Part shown: piece after piece, positions 33,608 to 41,028 of the stretch | Numbering within the stretch: position 1 is the stretch's first letter | How the letters are laid out: each line of letters opens with the position of its first letter | Assembly (NCBI GenBank): GCA_902834555.1 | Contig: CADFJN010000006.1 | Coordinates: 1-64,000 of the forward strand | DNA length: 64,000 nucleotides | Direction of reading: 5' to 3' | Origin: Atopobiaceae bacterium | GTDB taxonomy: Bacteria; Actinomycetota; Coriobacteriia; Coriobacteriales; Atopobiaceae | Notes under the pieces: generated by a model | The model's database searches: none | The model's input: only the letters and a program-made list of their open reading frames with translations | Told to the model about the DNA's origin: nothing | Program-made: the position numbers and the translations under genes

Positions 33608-33620
33608 GTTCACTTTACGT

Positions 33621-33657
33621 GGAAGGCGGGGGATACTTTCAGTGTTCCTCGCCTTCC
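33621..33657 (+). terminator. Intra-operon hairpin before the kinase
   Basis: GGAAGGCGGGGGA (33621-33633) pairs with TTCCTCGCCTTCC (33645-33657) except at two positions. It lies between the EIIC stop and the kinase start. No long T-run follows, so it may lower kinase expression by partial termination or protect the upstream RNA from decay. Confidence 0.5.
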
Positions 33658-33699
33658 TCTGGCAGGCATACCTACAAGTAGAAAGTGAGGTGACGAGGA

Positions 33700-35199
33700 T
33701 TGCCATTCGCGATTGGCATCGACGTTGGGACTACTAACACGAAAGTAGCGCTCTTCGAACTTCCCTCGTGCGACCCCATTCATATCGAAAGGATGCCAAG
33801 CCCGACAATTGCAGCAGGAGATAACACTGACTACGACATTCGGACGCTCGTGCGTGGAATTTTGGACATGCTTTCCTCCTGTGTCTCGGCAGCTGGGAAG
33901 TGCTACGGGGAGATTGGGTTCATCTCTGTTGCCAGTGTGGGCGAGTCAGGAGTGTTGGTGCACTCGGATGGAAGCTATTCTGACAAGTCTATCTTCTGGT
34001 ATGACAACCGTGGTGAGTCATATGCTCAGGAAGCGATATCCTCTGGATATTCGACTACTCTCTATCAAATTACGGGGATTCCTACTCACTCGAACTCAGC
34101 ATTGTTCAAGATTCTCTGGATGCGCGAGCATGGTGCCAACCTGCAGGGGTCCACGTGGCTTACGATGGCTGACTTTGTTGCGTGGGTCCTCTCTGGTCAG
34201 CTTGCCCAAGATCGTACCCTTGCATCGAGGACCTCTGCATACGATGTTGTAAATGACCGTATGTCCGATGAAATACTTGATCACTACGGTCTTCCTCGGA
34301 AGCTGTTTGCACCGTTAATGGAGAGCGGGTCTCCTCGCGGTCATGTTCTGAGCGAGGTTAGTCGGAAGACTGGCCTTCCAAAGACATGCACAGTCTGTGT
34401 TTCCGGTCACGATCACATGTCTGGTGCCACTGCGTGCAACCTTCAGGTTGGCAATGAGGCCCTGAACTCGACTGGCACGTCGGAGGGACTACTTCTCCTT
34501 AGTGCCAAACCAATGCTCACTGAATCTTCGATGAAGCGGCAGATTACCAATGGACGTTACGTTGACGCATCTCTTTTCACGGCGTATGCCTCTGTGCCGT
34601 CTGCGGGGCTTTCGTTTGAGTGGTCGCTAAAGACGCTTGGGTATGTGCCGGACGACTATTACAGGGAAAGTCTGCCCAAGCTCTACAAGTCATACCTTGA
34701 CGGAAAGTTCGACGATTCTCGGGTATTGTTTGTCCCGCACTTGAGGGGTAGTGGCCCTCCGTATAGAGACGCAGACTCCCGTGCACTTACCTATGGCATG
34801 AGGGATACGACAAGCCGAGATGAGCTTGTTTTCGCAACACACTTGGGTACAACAATGGAGTTTGCAAGGCTCTGCGAGTGCATGACTGACGGTAAGGGAC
34901 TGGGTAAGGACGTGCGCGTAAAGGTCATAGGCCCTGCTGCTAGAAATCCTCTCTGGATGCAGCTTAAGGCCGACCTGCTCGGCGTCACATTTGTTGCGTG
35001 TGATGTGGTGGAGGCGGTGGCGCGCGGAGCTGTGATAGTCGCTGCGCGAAAGAATGGGGTGGATGTCGATTCACAGTTCTCCATGACCGAATATCAGCCG
35101 AATTTTGATCACCACGGCATCCTCGATGCTGAGTTCCGCAGCTCCTATATCCCACTTTGTGATCTCATTACAAAGTTTGAACGGCATCAAGCAAATTAG
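33700..35199 (+). CDS. FGGY-family carbohydrate kinase (second copy)
   Basis: This 499-residue sugar kinase starts FAIGIDVGTTNTKVALFEL (phosphate-1 motif) and has SVGESGVLVHSDG, FWYDNRGESYAQEA, and TVCVSGHDHMSGATACN. The C-terminal part is VKVIGPAARNPLWMQLKADL. It is a member of the gluconokinase/xylulokinase family but quite distinct from the kinase at 22829, with an unusual GHDHMSGA motif. The start is a TTG at 33700 preceded by GTGAGGTGACGAGG. It ends the second module and should supply the phosphate that makes the aldolase substrate, or phosphorylate a co-metabolised free sugar. Confidence 0.85.
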   Translation: MPFAIGIDVGTTNTKVALFELPSCDPIHIERMPSPTIAAGDNTDYDIRTLVRGILDMLSSCVSAAGKCYGEIGFISVASVGESGVLVHSDGSYSDKSIFWYDNRGESYAQEAISSGYSTTLYQITGIPTHSNSALFKILWMREHGANLQGSTWLTMADFVAWVLSGQLAQDRTLASRTSAYDVVNDRMSDEILDHYGLPRKLFAPLMESGSPRGHVLSEVSRKTGLPKTCTVCVSGHDHMSGATACNLQVGNEALNSTGTSEGLLLLSAKPMLTESSMKRQITNGRYVDASLFTAYASVPSAGLSFEWSLKTLGYVPDDYYRESLPKLYKSYLDGKFDDSRVLFVPHLRGSGPPYRDADSRALTYGMRDTTSRDELVFATHLGTTMEFARLCECMTDGKGLGKDVRVKVIGPAARNPLWMQLKADLLGVTFVACDVVEAVARGAVIVAARKNGVDVDSQFSMTEYQPNFDHHGILDAEFRSSYIPLCDLITKFERHQAN

Positions 35200-35204
35200 T
35201 TTTT

Positions 35205-35240
35205 GCCTCGGTCAGGTGAATTATGGCCGGGGCGATTTTT
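35205..35240 (+). terminator. Terminator of the galactitol-type module
   Basis: GCCTCGGTC (35205-35213) pairs with GGCCGGGGC (35225-35233) with G-T pairs allowed, and ATTTTT follows. It is six bases after the kinase stop codon. Confidence 0.75.
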
Positions 35241-35273
35241 GTGTGACTGGCGACAGCGGGTCTCCCGCACCTT

Positions 35274-35312
35274 CGCCGGCGCGCGGTAGGGGAGGGCTGC
35301 TCGCATCGCAAC
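35274..35312. repeat. Att-like repeat, copy B
   Basis: CGCCGGCGCGCGGTAGGGG (35274-35292) also occurs at 36222-36240. The right portion GCGGTAGGGGAGGGCT and CTCGCATCGCAAC matches copy A at 29 of 30 bases. It lies just after the terminator of the sugar block. Confidence 0.75.
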
Positions 35313-35443
35313 GTCCCTAGGGCCTCTCGCTCACGCCATCATCCCCGCATAGAATGTGATGAGAGAAGTATCCGTCCCGCCTCAACTCTGCTGCGCCTTC
35401 GAATGTAGGAGCGCGTGAAGTCGATAAAACGGGGCGTCGGAAG

Positions 35444-36181
35444 ATGATCTATTACTTCTCCGCGACGGGAAACAGCAAGTACGTGGCCGAGAGGATCACC
35501 GGGGCCTTGGGTGACTAGGCGCGGAGTATCCAGGGGTGTGACGGACGCCTTTCTCGGTCGGGCGTTATCGGCTTCGTCACGCCGACCTACGCCTGGGGCC
35601 TTCCCGAGATAGTGAAGCGGTTCTTCTCGGTGCTTGTGGCGGAGCAGCCTGGGTACGCCTTCTGCGTCGCCACCTACGGCACCACCCCCGGTTTCACGGG
35701 CGGGCAGGCGAGGAAGCTGCTGGGCGAGCTGGGCCTCTCCCTGGACGTGCTCTTCAGCGTGAGGATGCCGGATAACTGGACGCCCACCTTCGACCTTTCA
35801 GACCCGGACAAGGTCGCCGAGACCAACCGTAAGGCAGACGAGGAGGTCTCCGAGGTCATCAGGCGGATAGAGCGGCGCGAGCATGGCAACTTCACAAGGC
35901 ACGCCATGCCCTACTTCACGTCGCGAGTTGCCCTTCCCGAGTACGAGAAGATGCGCAAGACGTCCCACTTCACGCTGGACGACACCTGCATTGGCTGCGG
36001 GCTCTGCGCGAGGAAGTGTCCCGACAAGGCCATCGAGATGAGGGATGGGCGGCCCGTCTGGGTGAAGGAGCGCTGCATCATGTGCCTGGGCTGTCTGCAC
36101 CGCTGCCCCAAGTTCGCCATCCAATACGACGACAGGACTCGAGAGCACGGCCAGTATCGGCACCCGGGAACGAGGGTGTGA
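35444..36181 (+). pseudogene. EFR1-type flavodoxin/ferredoxin gene with an amber codon
   Basis: An ATG at 35444 opens MIYYFSATGNSKYVAERI, the FMN-binding start of EFrR1-type proteins. A TAG at codon 25 (35516-35518) interrupts the frame. The same frame continues GVIGFVTPTYAWGLPEIVKR and then two 4Fe-4S motifs, CIGCGLCARKCPDKAIEM and CIMCLGCLHRCPKFAIQY. The full length would be 245 residues. Family members usually read DEARS at this point, so a single GAG-to-TAG change is the likely cause. From an internal GTG at 35612, 189 residues with both clusters could still be made. The product would be an electron carrier lacking its flavin half. Confidence 0.8.
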
Positions 36182-36202
36182 TTTGGGGTGCTTTACCGCG
36201 CG

Positions 36203-36240
36203 GGGATGAGCTCAGGAAGTACGCCGGCGCGCGGTAGGGG
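36203..36240. repeat. Att-like repeat, copy C
   Basis: GGGATGAGCTCAGGAAG and TACGCCGG match the helicase 3' end of copy A; CGCCGGCGCGCGGTAGGGG matches copy B exactly. It begins 22 bases after the ferredoxin gene, so that gene lies between copies B and C. Confidence 0.75.
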
Positions 36241-36387
36241 GTTGTCTATTGTTCTGCACACCCTCCGCTAGAATATGATGTACCAGCACTGCATTTAGCA
36301 TCTGGGAGTCCTATGCTCTGGCAGCTGCAACTGCCGAGCCTTTAGCCGGACGCCCTAATACCAGTCGTACTCGTGCGAGGTGGCGCC

Positions 36388-37023
36388 ATGACGCTCAAGA
36401 ACAAGCTCGATGCCTCCGACGAGGTAGAACTCGCCCATGAGGAGGAGCGCGTGTCGAAGCTGGCCGCTCTCGCCCTCTACCGCGATGGGACGCTGGACAC
36501 ACTTGTTCCGGGTACCTTCTTCGCGCTCAAAACCATCCACGTGGCCCTTTTTGGTGATATCTACGACTTTGCGGGCAGGATTCGCACGGTGAACCTAGCG
36601 AAGGACAACTTCCGATTTGCCTCTGCAATCTATCTTGAGTCTGCTATCAGGTCAATCGAGACTATGCCGCAAGAAAACTTTGACCAGATTGTCGAGAAGT
36701 ACGTCGAGATGAACATTGCCCATCCCTTCCGCGAGGGCAACGGGCGCTCGGAGCGCATCTGGCTTGACCACATGTTCCGCCGCGAGCTTGGCCGCACGGT
36801 CGACTGGAGTCGCATTGGGCGTGAAGACTATCTGCTCGCAATGGATCGCAGTCCCGTGCGCGACCTCGAGATTAAGGCGCTTCTTGGGCAGGCGCTCTCG
36901 GACGACCTGCGCAGCGTCGCGCTTCTCGCCCGCAGCGTCGACGCCTCGTACGCCTACGAGGGCTATGACGCTTATCGGGCCGAGGATCTGGGCTCCGACG
37001 GGGCCTCGGGAGTCGTGCGGTGA
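36388..37023 (+). CDS. Fic-family protein
   Basis: This 211-residue protein has the complete Fic active-site motif HPFREGNGRSERIW (His112), which normally transfers AMP or another nucleotide part to a hydroxyl group of a target protein. The flap region is GRIRTVNLAKDNFRFASA. I see no clear inhibitory (S/T)xxxE(G/N) helix in the N-terminal part or at the C-terminus, and no small antitoxin gene lies immediately upstream. The ATG at 36388 follows GAGGTGG. It may be a solitary Fic enzyme or one half of a toxin-antitoxin pair whose partner has been lost. It directly follows the att-like copy C, so it may belong to the accessory block. Confidence 0.88.
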   Translation: MTLKNKLDASDEVELAHEEERVSKLAALALYRDGTLDTLVPGTFFALKTIHVALFGDIYDFAGRIRTVNLAKDNFRFASAIYLESAIRSIETMPQENFDQIVEKYVEMNIAHPFREGNGRSERIWLDHMFRRELGRTVDWSRIGREDYLLAMDRSPVRDLEIKALLGQALSDDLRSVALLARSVDASYAYEGYDAYRAEDLGSDGASGVVR

Positions 37024-37068
37024 GGTTGGGGTTCTCGTGCCGCCTTGTGTGCCGTGCGCGTACTTGGT

Positions 37069-37158
37069 CCGCGGAGAATAGCTCTCTTTCTTAAAAATGG
37101 TTACGCCCAACTGGGCAACTGCGATTTCTTTTTAAGAAATGGAGCTATTCCCCGCGGG
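37069..37158. repeat. Long hairpin element after the Fic gene
   Basis: The arms 37069-37097 and 37129-37158 are inverted copies with about three mismatches: GAATAGCTC followed by TTTCTTAAAAA, against TTTTTAAGAAAT and GAGCTATTC. The loop contains a smaller palindrome, GCCCAACTGGGC. The T-run inside the arm could allow termination of Fic transcription. Confidence 0.75.
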
Positions 37159-37276
37159 GGCATTGCGTGTGGGTCGACGGGCTGCCATGATGGCGAAGAT
37201 TTCTCGCGCGGGATGACCGAGGGAGTGGGGCTTCGGGCCCGTTTTGCACCATCACCCGTTCCCCGCGCCATCCTGT

Positions 37277-37426
37277 GCACCAAAAACCGCACTTCTCAGT
37301 ACTTTTTAGTGAATCGCCAAGTACGAAGATGCTTGCCAACCACGGAGCAGCAGGTAAGGGAATGCCACCAGCAAGGCGATACTAAGCGGAACTCAAAAAA
37401 ATACTGAATAGTACCGATTTTGGTGC
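37277..37426. repeat. Structured inverted-repeat element, core type 2
   Basis: The outer arms pair at GCACCAAAA with TTTTGGTGC and at CAGTA with TACTG next to T- and A-runs. ATCGCC (37313-37318) pairs with GGCGAT (37375-37380). Compared with 7085-7225 the core words AAGTACGA and GATACTAAGCGG are kept, and the inner helix differs by one compensated pair (A-T there, G-C here). This supports selection on the fold. Confidence 0.72.
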
Positions 37427-37591
37427 AACAGCCCTTGGGGACGCGGGCGCGCGAGTCTTATTGTGTTGCGGTTGCAACGAAATCCGTCGCATGACGCGTG
37501 CGCCCGCGCGCTAAAATCCCCTCAAGCAACAAGCGGATGGGATTCCGGCGGCCCTCGGCCGAGCATGTGGCACCCCCCATCGCCTTGGCAA

Positions 37592-37637
37592 CGTCCCGGC
37601 AGCACGCCGGGCGTTGGCTGGGCGCTCGGGCGCCCAG
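37592..37637 (+). promoter_or_regulatory. Two hairpins in the deaminase leader
   Basis: AACGTCCCGGC pairs with GCCGGGCGTT, and CTGGGCG (37618-37624) pairs with CGCCCAG (37631-37637). They share sequence and could form alternately. They end 28 bases before the deaminase ATG. A regulatory RNA is possible, but it does not match a riboswitch I can name. Confidence 0.35.
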
Positions 37638-37665
37638 TTGGTCTCTTTGGACGAGAGGAACTGGA

Positions 37666-39045
37666 ATGGGAACGCTGCTTGTAAAGAATGCTGACACCAT
37701 TGTTACCTGCGACGATGCGGACCACGTGTTCACCCACGCGGATCTTCTCGCAATAGACGGCGTCATCACCTACGTTGGTCCCACCGGTGCGAACGCCGCT
37801 GCGGCGCCGTCCGCCGTCGACGAGGTCATCGACGCGCGCGGCAAGGTCGTCTACCCCGGCCTCGTGAACACGCACCACCACTTCTACCAGATCTTCACGC
37901 GCAACTACCCCGAGGTTCAGAACCTCGAGCTGTTCCCCTGGCTCACCACGCTCTACGAGTACTGGAAGAACATCGACCCCGAGGTCATGCGCTACGCCAC
38001 GTACTCCGCCCTCGGCGAGCTGGTGAAGGGCGGCTGTACCACCTGCTTCGACCACCACTACGTGTTCCCCAACGGGGTGGACGGCCTCATGGAAGCGGAG
38101 TTCGACGCGGCATCGCAAATTGGCGCGCGCATGATTGTCTCGCGCGGGTCGATGTCGCTCAGCAAGAAAGACGGCGGCCTGCCGCCCGATTCCGTGGTCC
38201 AGAGCGTGGACGCCATTCTTGCCGACTCTCAGCGCGCGGTCGAGAAGTTCCACGATCCGGCGCCGTTCTCGATGCGGCAGGTGGTGCTGGCGCCGTGCTC
38301 GCCGTTCTCCGTCACCAAGGATTTGCTGGTAGAGTCCGCCAAACTGGGGCGCTCGCTGGGCGTGCGCCTGCACACCCACCTGTGCGAGACCCTGGATGAG
38401 GAGCGCTTTACCATCGAGGCCACGGGCATGCGCCCGCTGGCGTACATGGAGTCCGTTGGCTGGGTGGGCCCTGACGTGTGGTTTGCGCACGGCATCCACT
38501 TTAACGACGACGAGCTGCGCGTTCTTGCGCAGACGGGTACGGGCGTGGCGCACTGCCCCATATCAAACATGAAGCTGTCCTCGGGCGTTGCACGCGTGAG
38601 CGACATGCTCAAGCTGGGGATTCCCGTGGGTCTGGGGGTCGACGGATCGGCAAGCAACGACGGCTCCAGCCTGCTGGAGGAGATGCGCGTGGGCTTCCTG
38701 CTCCATCGCCTCAACGAGAGCTACAACGCGCCCACCGGCTACGACCTGCTCAAGATCGCCACGCGCGGGGGAGCTAAGGTGCTGGGGCGTCCGGAGATCG
38801 GGCAGCTGGCCAGCGGCAAGGCGGCGGACCTCTTCATGATTGACACCAACCGGCTGGAGCTTACGGGCGCGATGAAGGATCCCAAGGCGGTGCTGGCCGT
38901 GGTTGGCTGGCGCGGGCCCGTGGACCGTACCGTTGTTGCCGGCAAGACCGTCATGCAGGGCGGACACCTTGTGGGCATAGACGAGGAGCGCGCGGCCGCC
39001 GAGGCAGACGCCTGCTGGCGTCGGTTTGTCGAGAAGAACGCGTAG
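37666..39045 (+). CDS. Amidohydrolase, probable 8-oxoguanine deaminase
   Basis: This 459-residue amidohydrolase of the TrzA/AtzA/MtaD group has the metal-binding motif GLVNTHHHFYQ, then VRLHTHLCETLDEERF, WFAHGIHF with a histidine ligand, and the catalytic aspartate in GVDGSASNDGSS. The pattern HLCETLDEE and the length fit the 8-oxoguanine deaminase subfamily, which turns 8-oxoguanine into uric acid and ammonia; other purine or pterin deaminations are possible. I chose the ATG at 37666 because GAGAGGAA lies about 6 bases upstream. It faces an iron-containing alcohol dehydrogenase convergently. Confidence 0.85.
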   Translation: MGTLLVKNADTIVTCDDADHVFTHADLLAIDGVITYVGPTGANAAAAPSAVDEVIDARGKVVYPGLVNTHHHFYQIFTRNYPEVQNLELFPWLTTLYEYWKNIDPEVMRYATYSALGELVKGGCTTCFDHHYVFPNGVDGLMEAEFDAASQIGARMIVSRGSMSLSKKDGGLPPDSVVQSVDAILADSQRAVEKFHDPAPFSMRQVVLAPCSPFSVTKDLLVESAKLGRSLGVRLHTHLCETLDEERFTIEATGMRPLAYMESVGWVGPDVWFAHGIHFNDDELRVLAQTGTGVAHCPISNMKLSSGVARVSDMLKLGIPVGLGVDGSASNDGSSLLEEMRVGFLLHRLNESYNAPTGYDLLKIATRGGAKVLGRPEIGQLASGKAADLFMIDTNRLELTGAMKDPKAVLAVVGWRGPVDRTVVAGKTVMQGGHLVGIDEERAAAEADACWRRFVEKNA

Positions 39046-39070
39046 GGTCGCTCCCGTCGCTCTCTCGCCG

Positions 39071-40276
39071 CTAGAACGCCGAAAGATAGATTGCGCGCGC
39101 GTCGTCCATGGTCAGCGGCCTAAGCTCGCCAAAGCGCTCGCCCTTGTTCTGGCGCAGCGTGCCAATCCAGCCGTCGATCTCGGCCGGCTGGAGATTCAGA
39201 TCGGCGAGTGTCCGCGGCATGCCCAGGCCAACGAAGAAGCGCTGCAGTTCGTCGATGGCGTAAGTGATGGCATCCTCGGTGGCTTCGTCCGTCTCGTCCA
39301 CCGGCTCCACGTCAAAGACGCCCTGGGCAAATGCCAGGAAGCGCTCTGGGTTCGAGCGCCAGACGTAGCGCATCCAAGCGGGGAGAATAACGGCCAGGCC
39401 AGCGCCGTGCGTGACCTCGGGACGGTGCGCGGAAATCTCGTGCTCAAGGCCGTGGCTCTCCCAGCCACCGGCGCGCTTCTCAGGCGCGGATGCGCGGCCG
39501 CACCCGCAGAGGTCGTTGTGGGCGAGCGTGCCGGACCACATGATTGTTGCACGGGCGTCGTAGTCGTCGGGCGTCTTGGCCACGGTGTTCGCCGCGTCCA
39601 TCACGGCGCGAATGATGCCGCACGCGATGTTGTCCGTCACGGGGACGGGGCCGGCCGCGCTGAAGAAGCGCTCGCAGATGTGGCAGATGATGTCCACCGC
39701 GCCGGCCGCCGTCTGGTACTGCGGCAGCGTGAAGGTGACCTCGGGGTCGAGGATCGCCACGCGCGGGCGGAACACGTCGCCGTTGACGCCGCGCTTGAGG
39801 TTGAGCTCGTCGTTGCTGATGACACAGGAGGCCGAGGCCTCGGAGCCCGCGGCGGGAATGGTGAGCACGCACGCAACGGGCAGGCACGCGCCGATGCTTG
39901 CCTTCTTCGAGAAGAAGTCCCAAACGTCGCCCTGGTAGGGCGTGCCAAACGCGATTGCCTTGGAGCAGTCGATCACGGAGCCGCCGCCCACTGCCAGGAC
40001 GAGGTCGACCTTCTCGGCACGCGCAAGCTCGATGCCCCTGCGCACCAGGCCAACCTCGGGGTTGGGACGCACGCCGGGGAGCTCCACGTGGGCGACGCCG
40101 GCAGCCTCGAGCGAGGAGGTCACGCGGGCGAGAAGCCCCGTGCGCACCACTGAGCCGCCGCCGTACACCAGGAGGACGCGCTTGGCTCCAAGCGCGGCGA
40201 CCTCCTCGCCAACCTTGTCGGCATAGCCGCGGCCAAACACAAAGCGCGTGGGGGACTGGAACACAAAGTCATTCAT
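39071..40276 (-). CDS. Iron-containing alcohol dehydrogenase (BDH/YqhD type)
   Basis: A 401-residue group III alcohol dehydrogenase. It begins FVFQSPTRFVFGRGYADKV and has the NAD(P) motif AVGGGSVIDCSKA, IPAAGSEASASCVI, and metal ligands in VDIICHICERFF and HGLEHEISAHRPEVTHGAG. The motif order is that of YqhD/BdhA-like enzymes, which reduce aldehydes to alcohols with NADPH or NADH. In a fermenting anaerobe it would dispose of reducing power or detoxify aldehydes. It is a single gene, with 78 bases to the next upstream gene on the same strand. Confidence 0.92.
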   Translation of the reverse strand: MNDFVFQSPTRFVFGRGYADKVGEEVAALGAKRVLLVYGGGSVVRTGLLARVTSSLEAAGVAHVELPGVRPNPEVGLVRRGIELARAEKVDLVLAVGGGSVIDCSKAIAFGTPYQGDVWDFFSKKASIGACLPVACVLTIPAAGSEASASCVISNDELNLKRGVNGDVFRPRVAILDPEVTFTLPQYQTAAGAVDIICHICERFFSAAGPVPVTDNIACGIIRAVMDAANTVAKTPDDYDARATIMWSGTLAHNDLCGCGRASAPEKRAGGWESHGLEHEISAHRPEVTHGAGLAVILPAWMRYVWRSNPERFLAFAQGVFDVEPVDETDEATEDAITYAIDELQRFFVGLGMPRTLADLNLQPAEIDGWIGTLRQNKGERFGELRPLTMDDARAIYLSAF

Positions 40277-40354
40277 GATGCGCCTTTCGCTAACGGGCCG
40301 TCTTGCCCGGATGACACTTTGTTGCCAGAGCCCATTATGGACGAGTGAAGGCGG

Positions 40355-40567
40355 TTACTTGGCGGGCTGCGGACAGGCGCTGCAGAAGGTCTTCTCGGCC
40401 TTGCATGTGCAATGGCGTATGCGCAGGCTGCAGTAGTCGATGAGCTGCTGGCATTCCGCGCAGGGTGCGCTGGGGGCGTGATGGTGTCCGCGGCAGTAGA
40501 GGACGATCATCTCTGAAACGAGTTTGATTTCGCTCTCGCGCTTCTTGGCTACGTCTACCTGCTGCAT
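40355..40567 (-). CDS. YgbA-like (nitrous oxide-stimulated promoter) protein
   Basis: This 70-residue protein has the compact cysteine pattern of the YgbA_NO family: MIVLYCRGHHHAPSAPCAEC, LIDYCSLRIRHCTC, TFCSACP. E. coli YgbA is longer and is induced by nitric oxide; a role in recovery from nitrosative stress has been proposed. Here the protein has little beyond the cysteine core. I chose the ATG at 40567 because AAAGGAC precedes it by about 6 bases. The cysteines suggest a metal site. It may share a transcript with the alcohol dehydrogenase downstream. Confidence 0.75.
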   Translation of the reverse strand: MQQVDVAKKRESEIKLVSEMIVLYCRGHHHAPSAPCAECQQLIDYCSLRIRHCTCKAEKTFCSACPQPAK

Positions 40568-41028
40568 CTGCGGTCCTTTCGCTGCGGCGCCGTGAGCTGC
40601 GCGTCTGGCTGCCTTCAAAGAGTTATATGCAGCTTACTCTAGACGATGAAACCGTGGATGTCCTGACCTTCATCAGTTTATATCGCTGAAACTACGGGGG
40701 TTCGGGCTTCGCCTGCATAAAAATGTTCTATCGGACGGCGAATTGGGAGACTGTGCATAAAAATGCTCTATCGGACGGTGCTAGTGGCGCTGCGAAATAT
40801 AACATAGAACTAAGTTTGCATGAATGTGCATGTTGCATCATAAATATTCATATTAATGCAAACATAGTTGTAACATTTATATCAGCTCCTCGAGACCACC
40901 GTCCGATAGCGACTTTTTATGCGGAGCTCCCGCATTCTCCGTTCGATAGAGCGTTTTTATGCGCTAAGGACGGTGTGCGGCGGCGGTTTTGGCTGCGGCA
41001 GCCAGATACCGGTTGCCGCAGGCCTGCG
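40568..41028. other. Intergenic region with a large nested palindrome
   Basis: This 461-base gap has no gene. It contains the promoter of the YgbA-like gene, and most of it is filled by a nested inverted-repeat element (40715-40962). Confidence 0.6.
40715..40962. repeat. Nested palindrome of four 24-bp units
   Basis: Units at 40715-40738 and 40755-40778 run in one direction, and units at 40899-40922 and 40939-40962 run in the other. The period within each arm is exactly 40 bases. The unit starts GCATAAAAATG and ends CTATCGGACGG. Between the arms a second inverted repeat pairs AACTAAGTTTGCAT with ATGCAAACATAGTT. Two further units occur at 48406-48474. Confidence 0.85.

Noticed and set aside
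20428..35282. Simple transposon carrying the sugar genes
   Set aside because: The bracketing repeats are direct, derive from a gene end, and no transposase or inverted termini are present; site-specific or homologous recombination fits better.
40715..40962. Possible CRISPR array from the repeated 24-bp units
   Set aside because: Only two units per direction, arranged as inverted pairs with 16-base spacers that are too short, and no cas genes.
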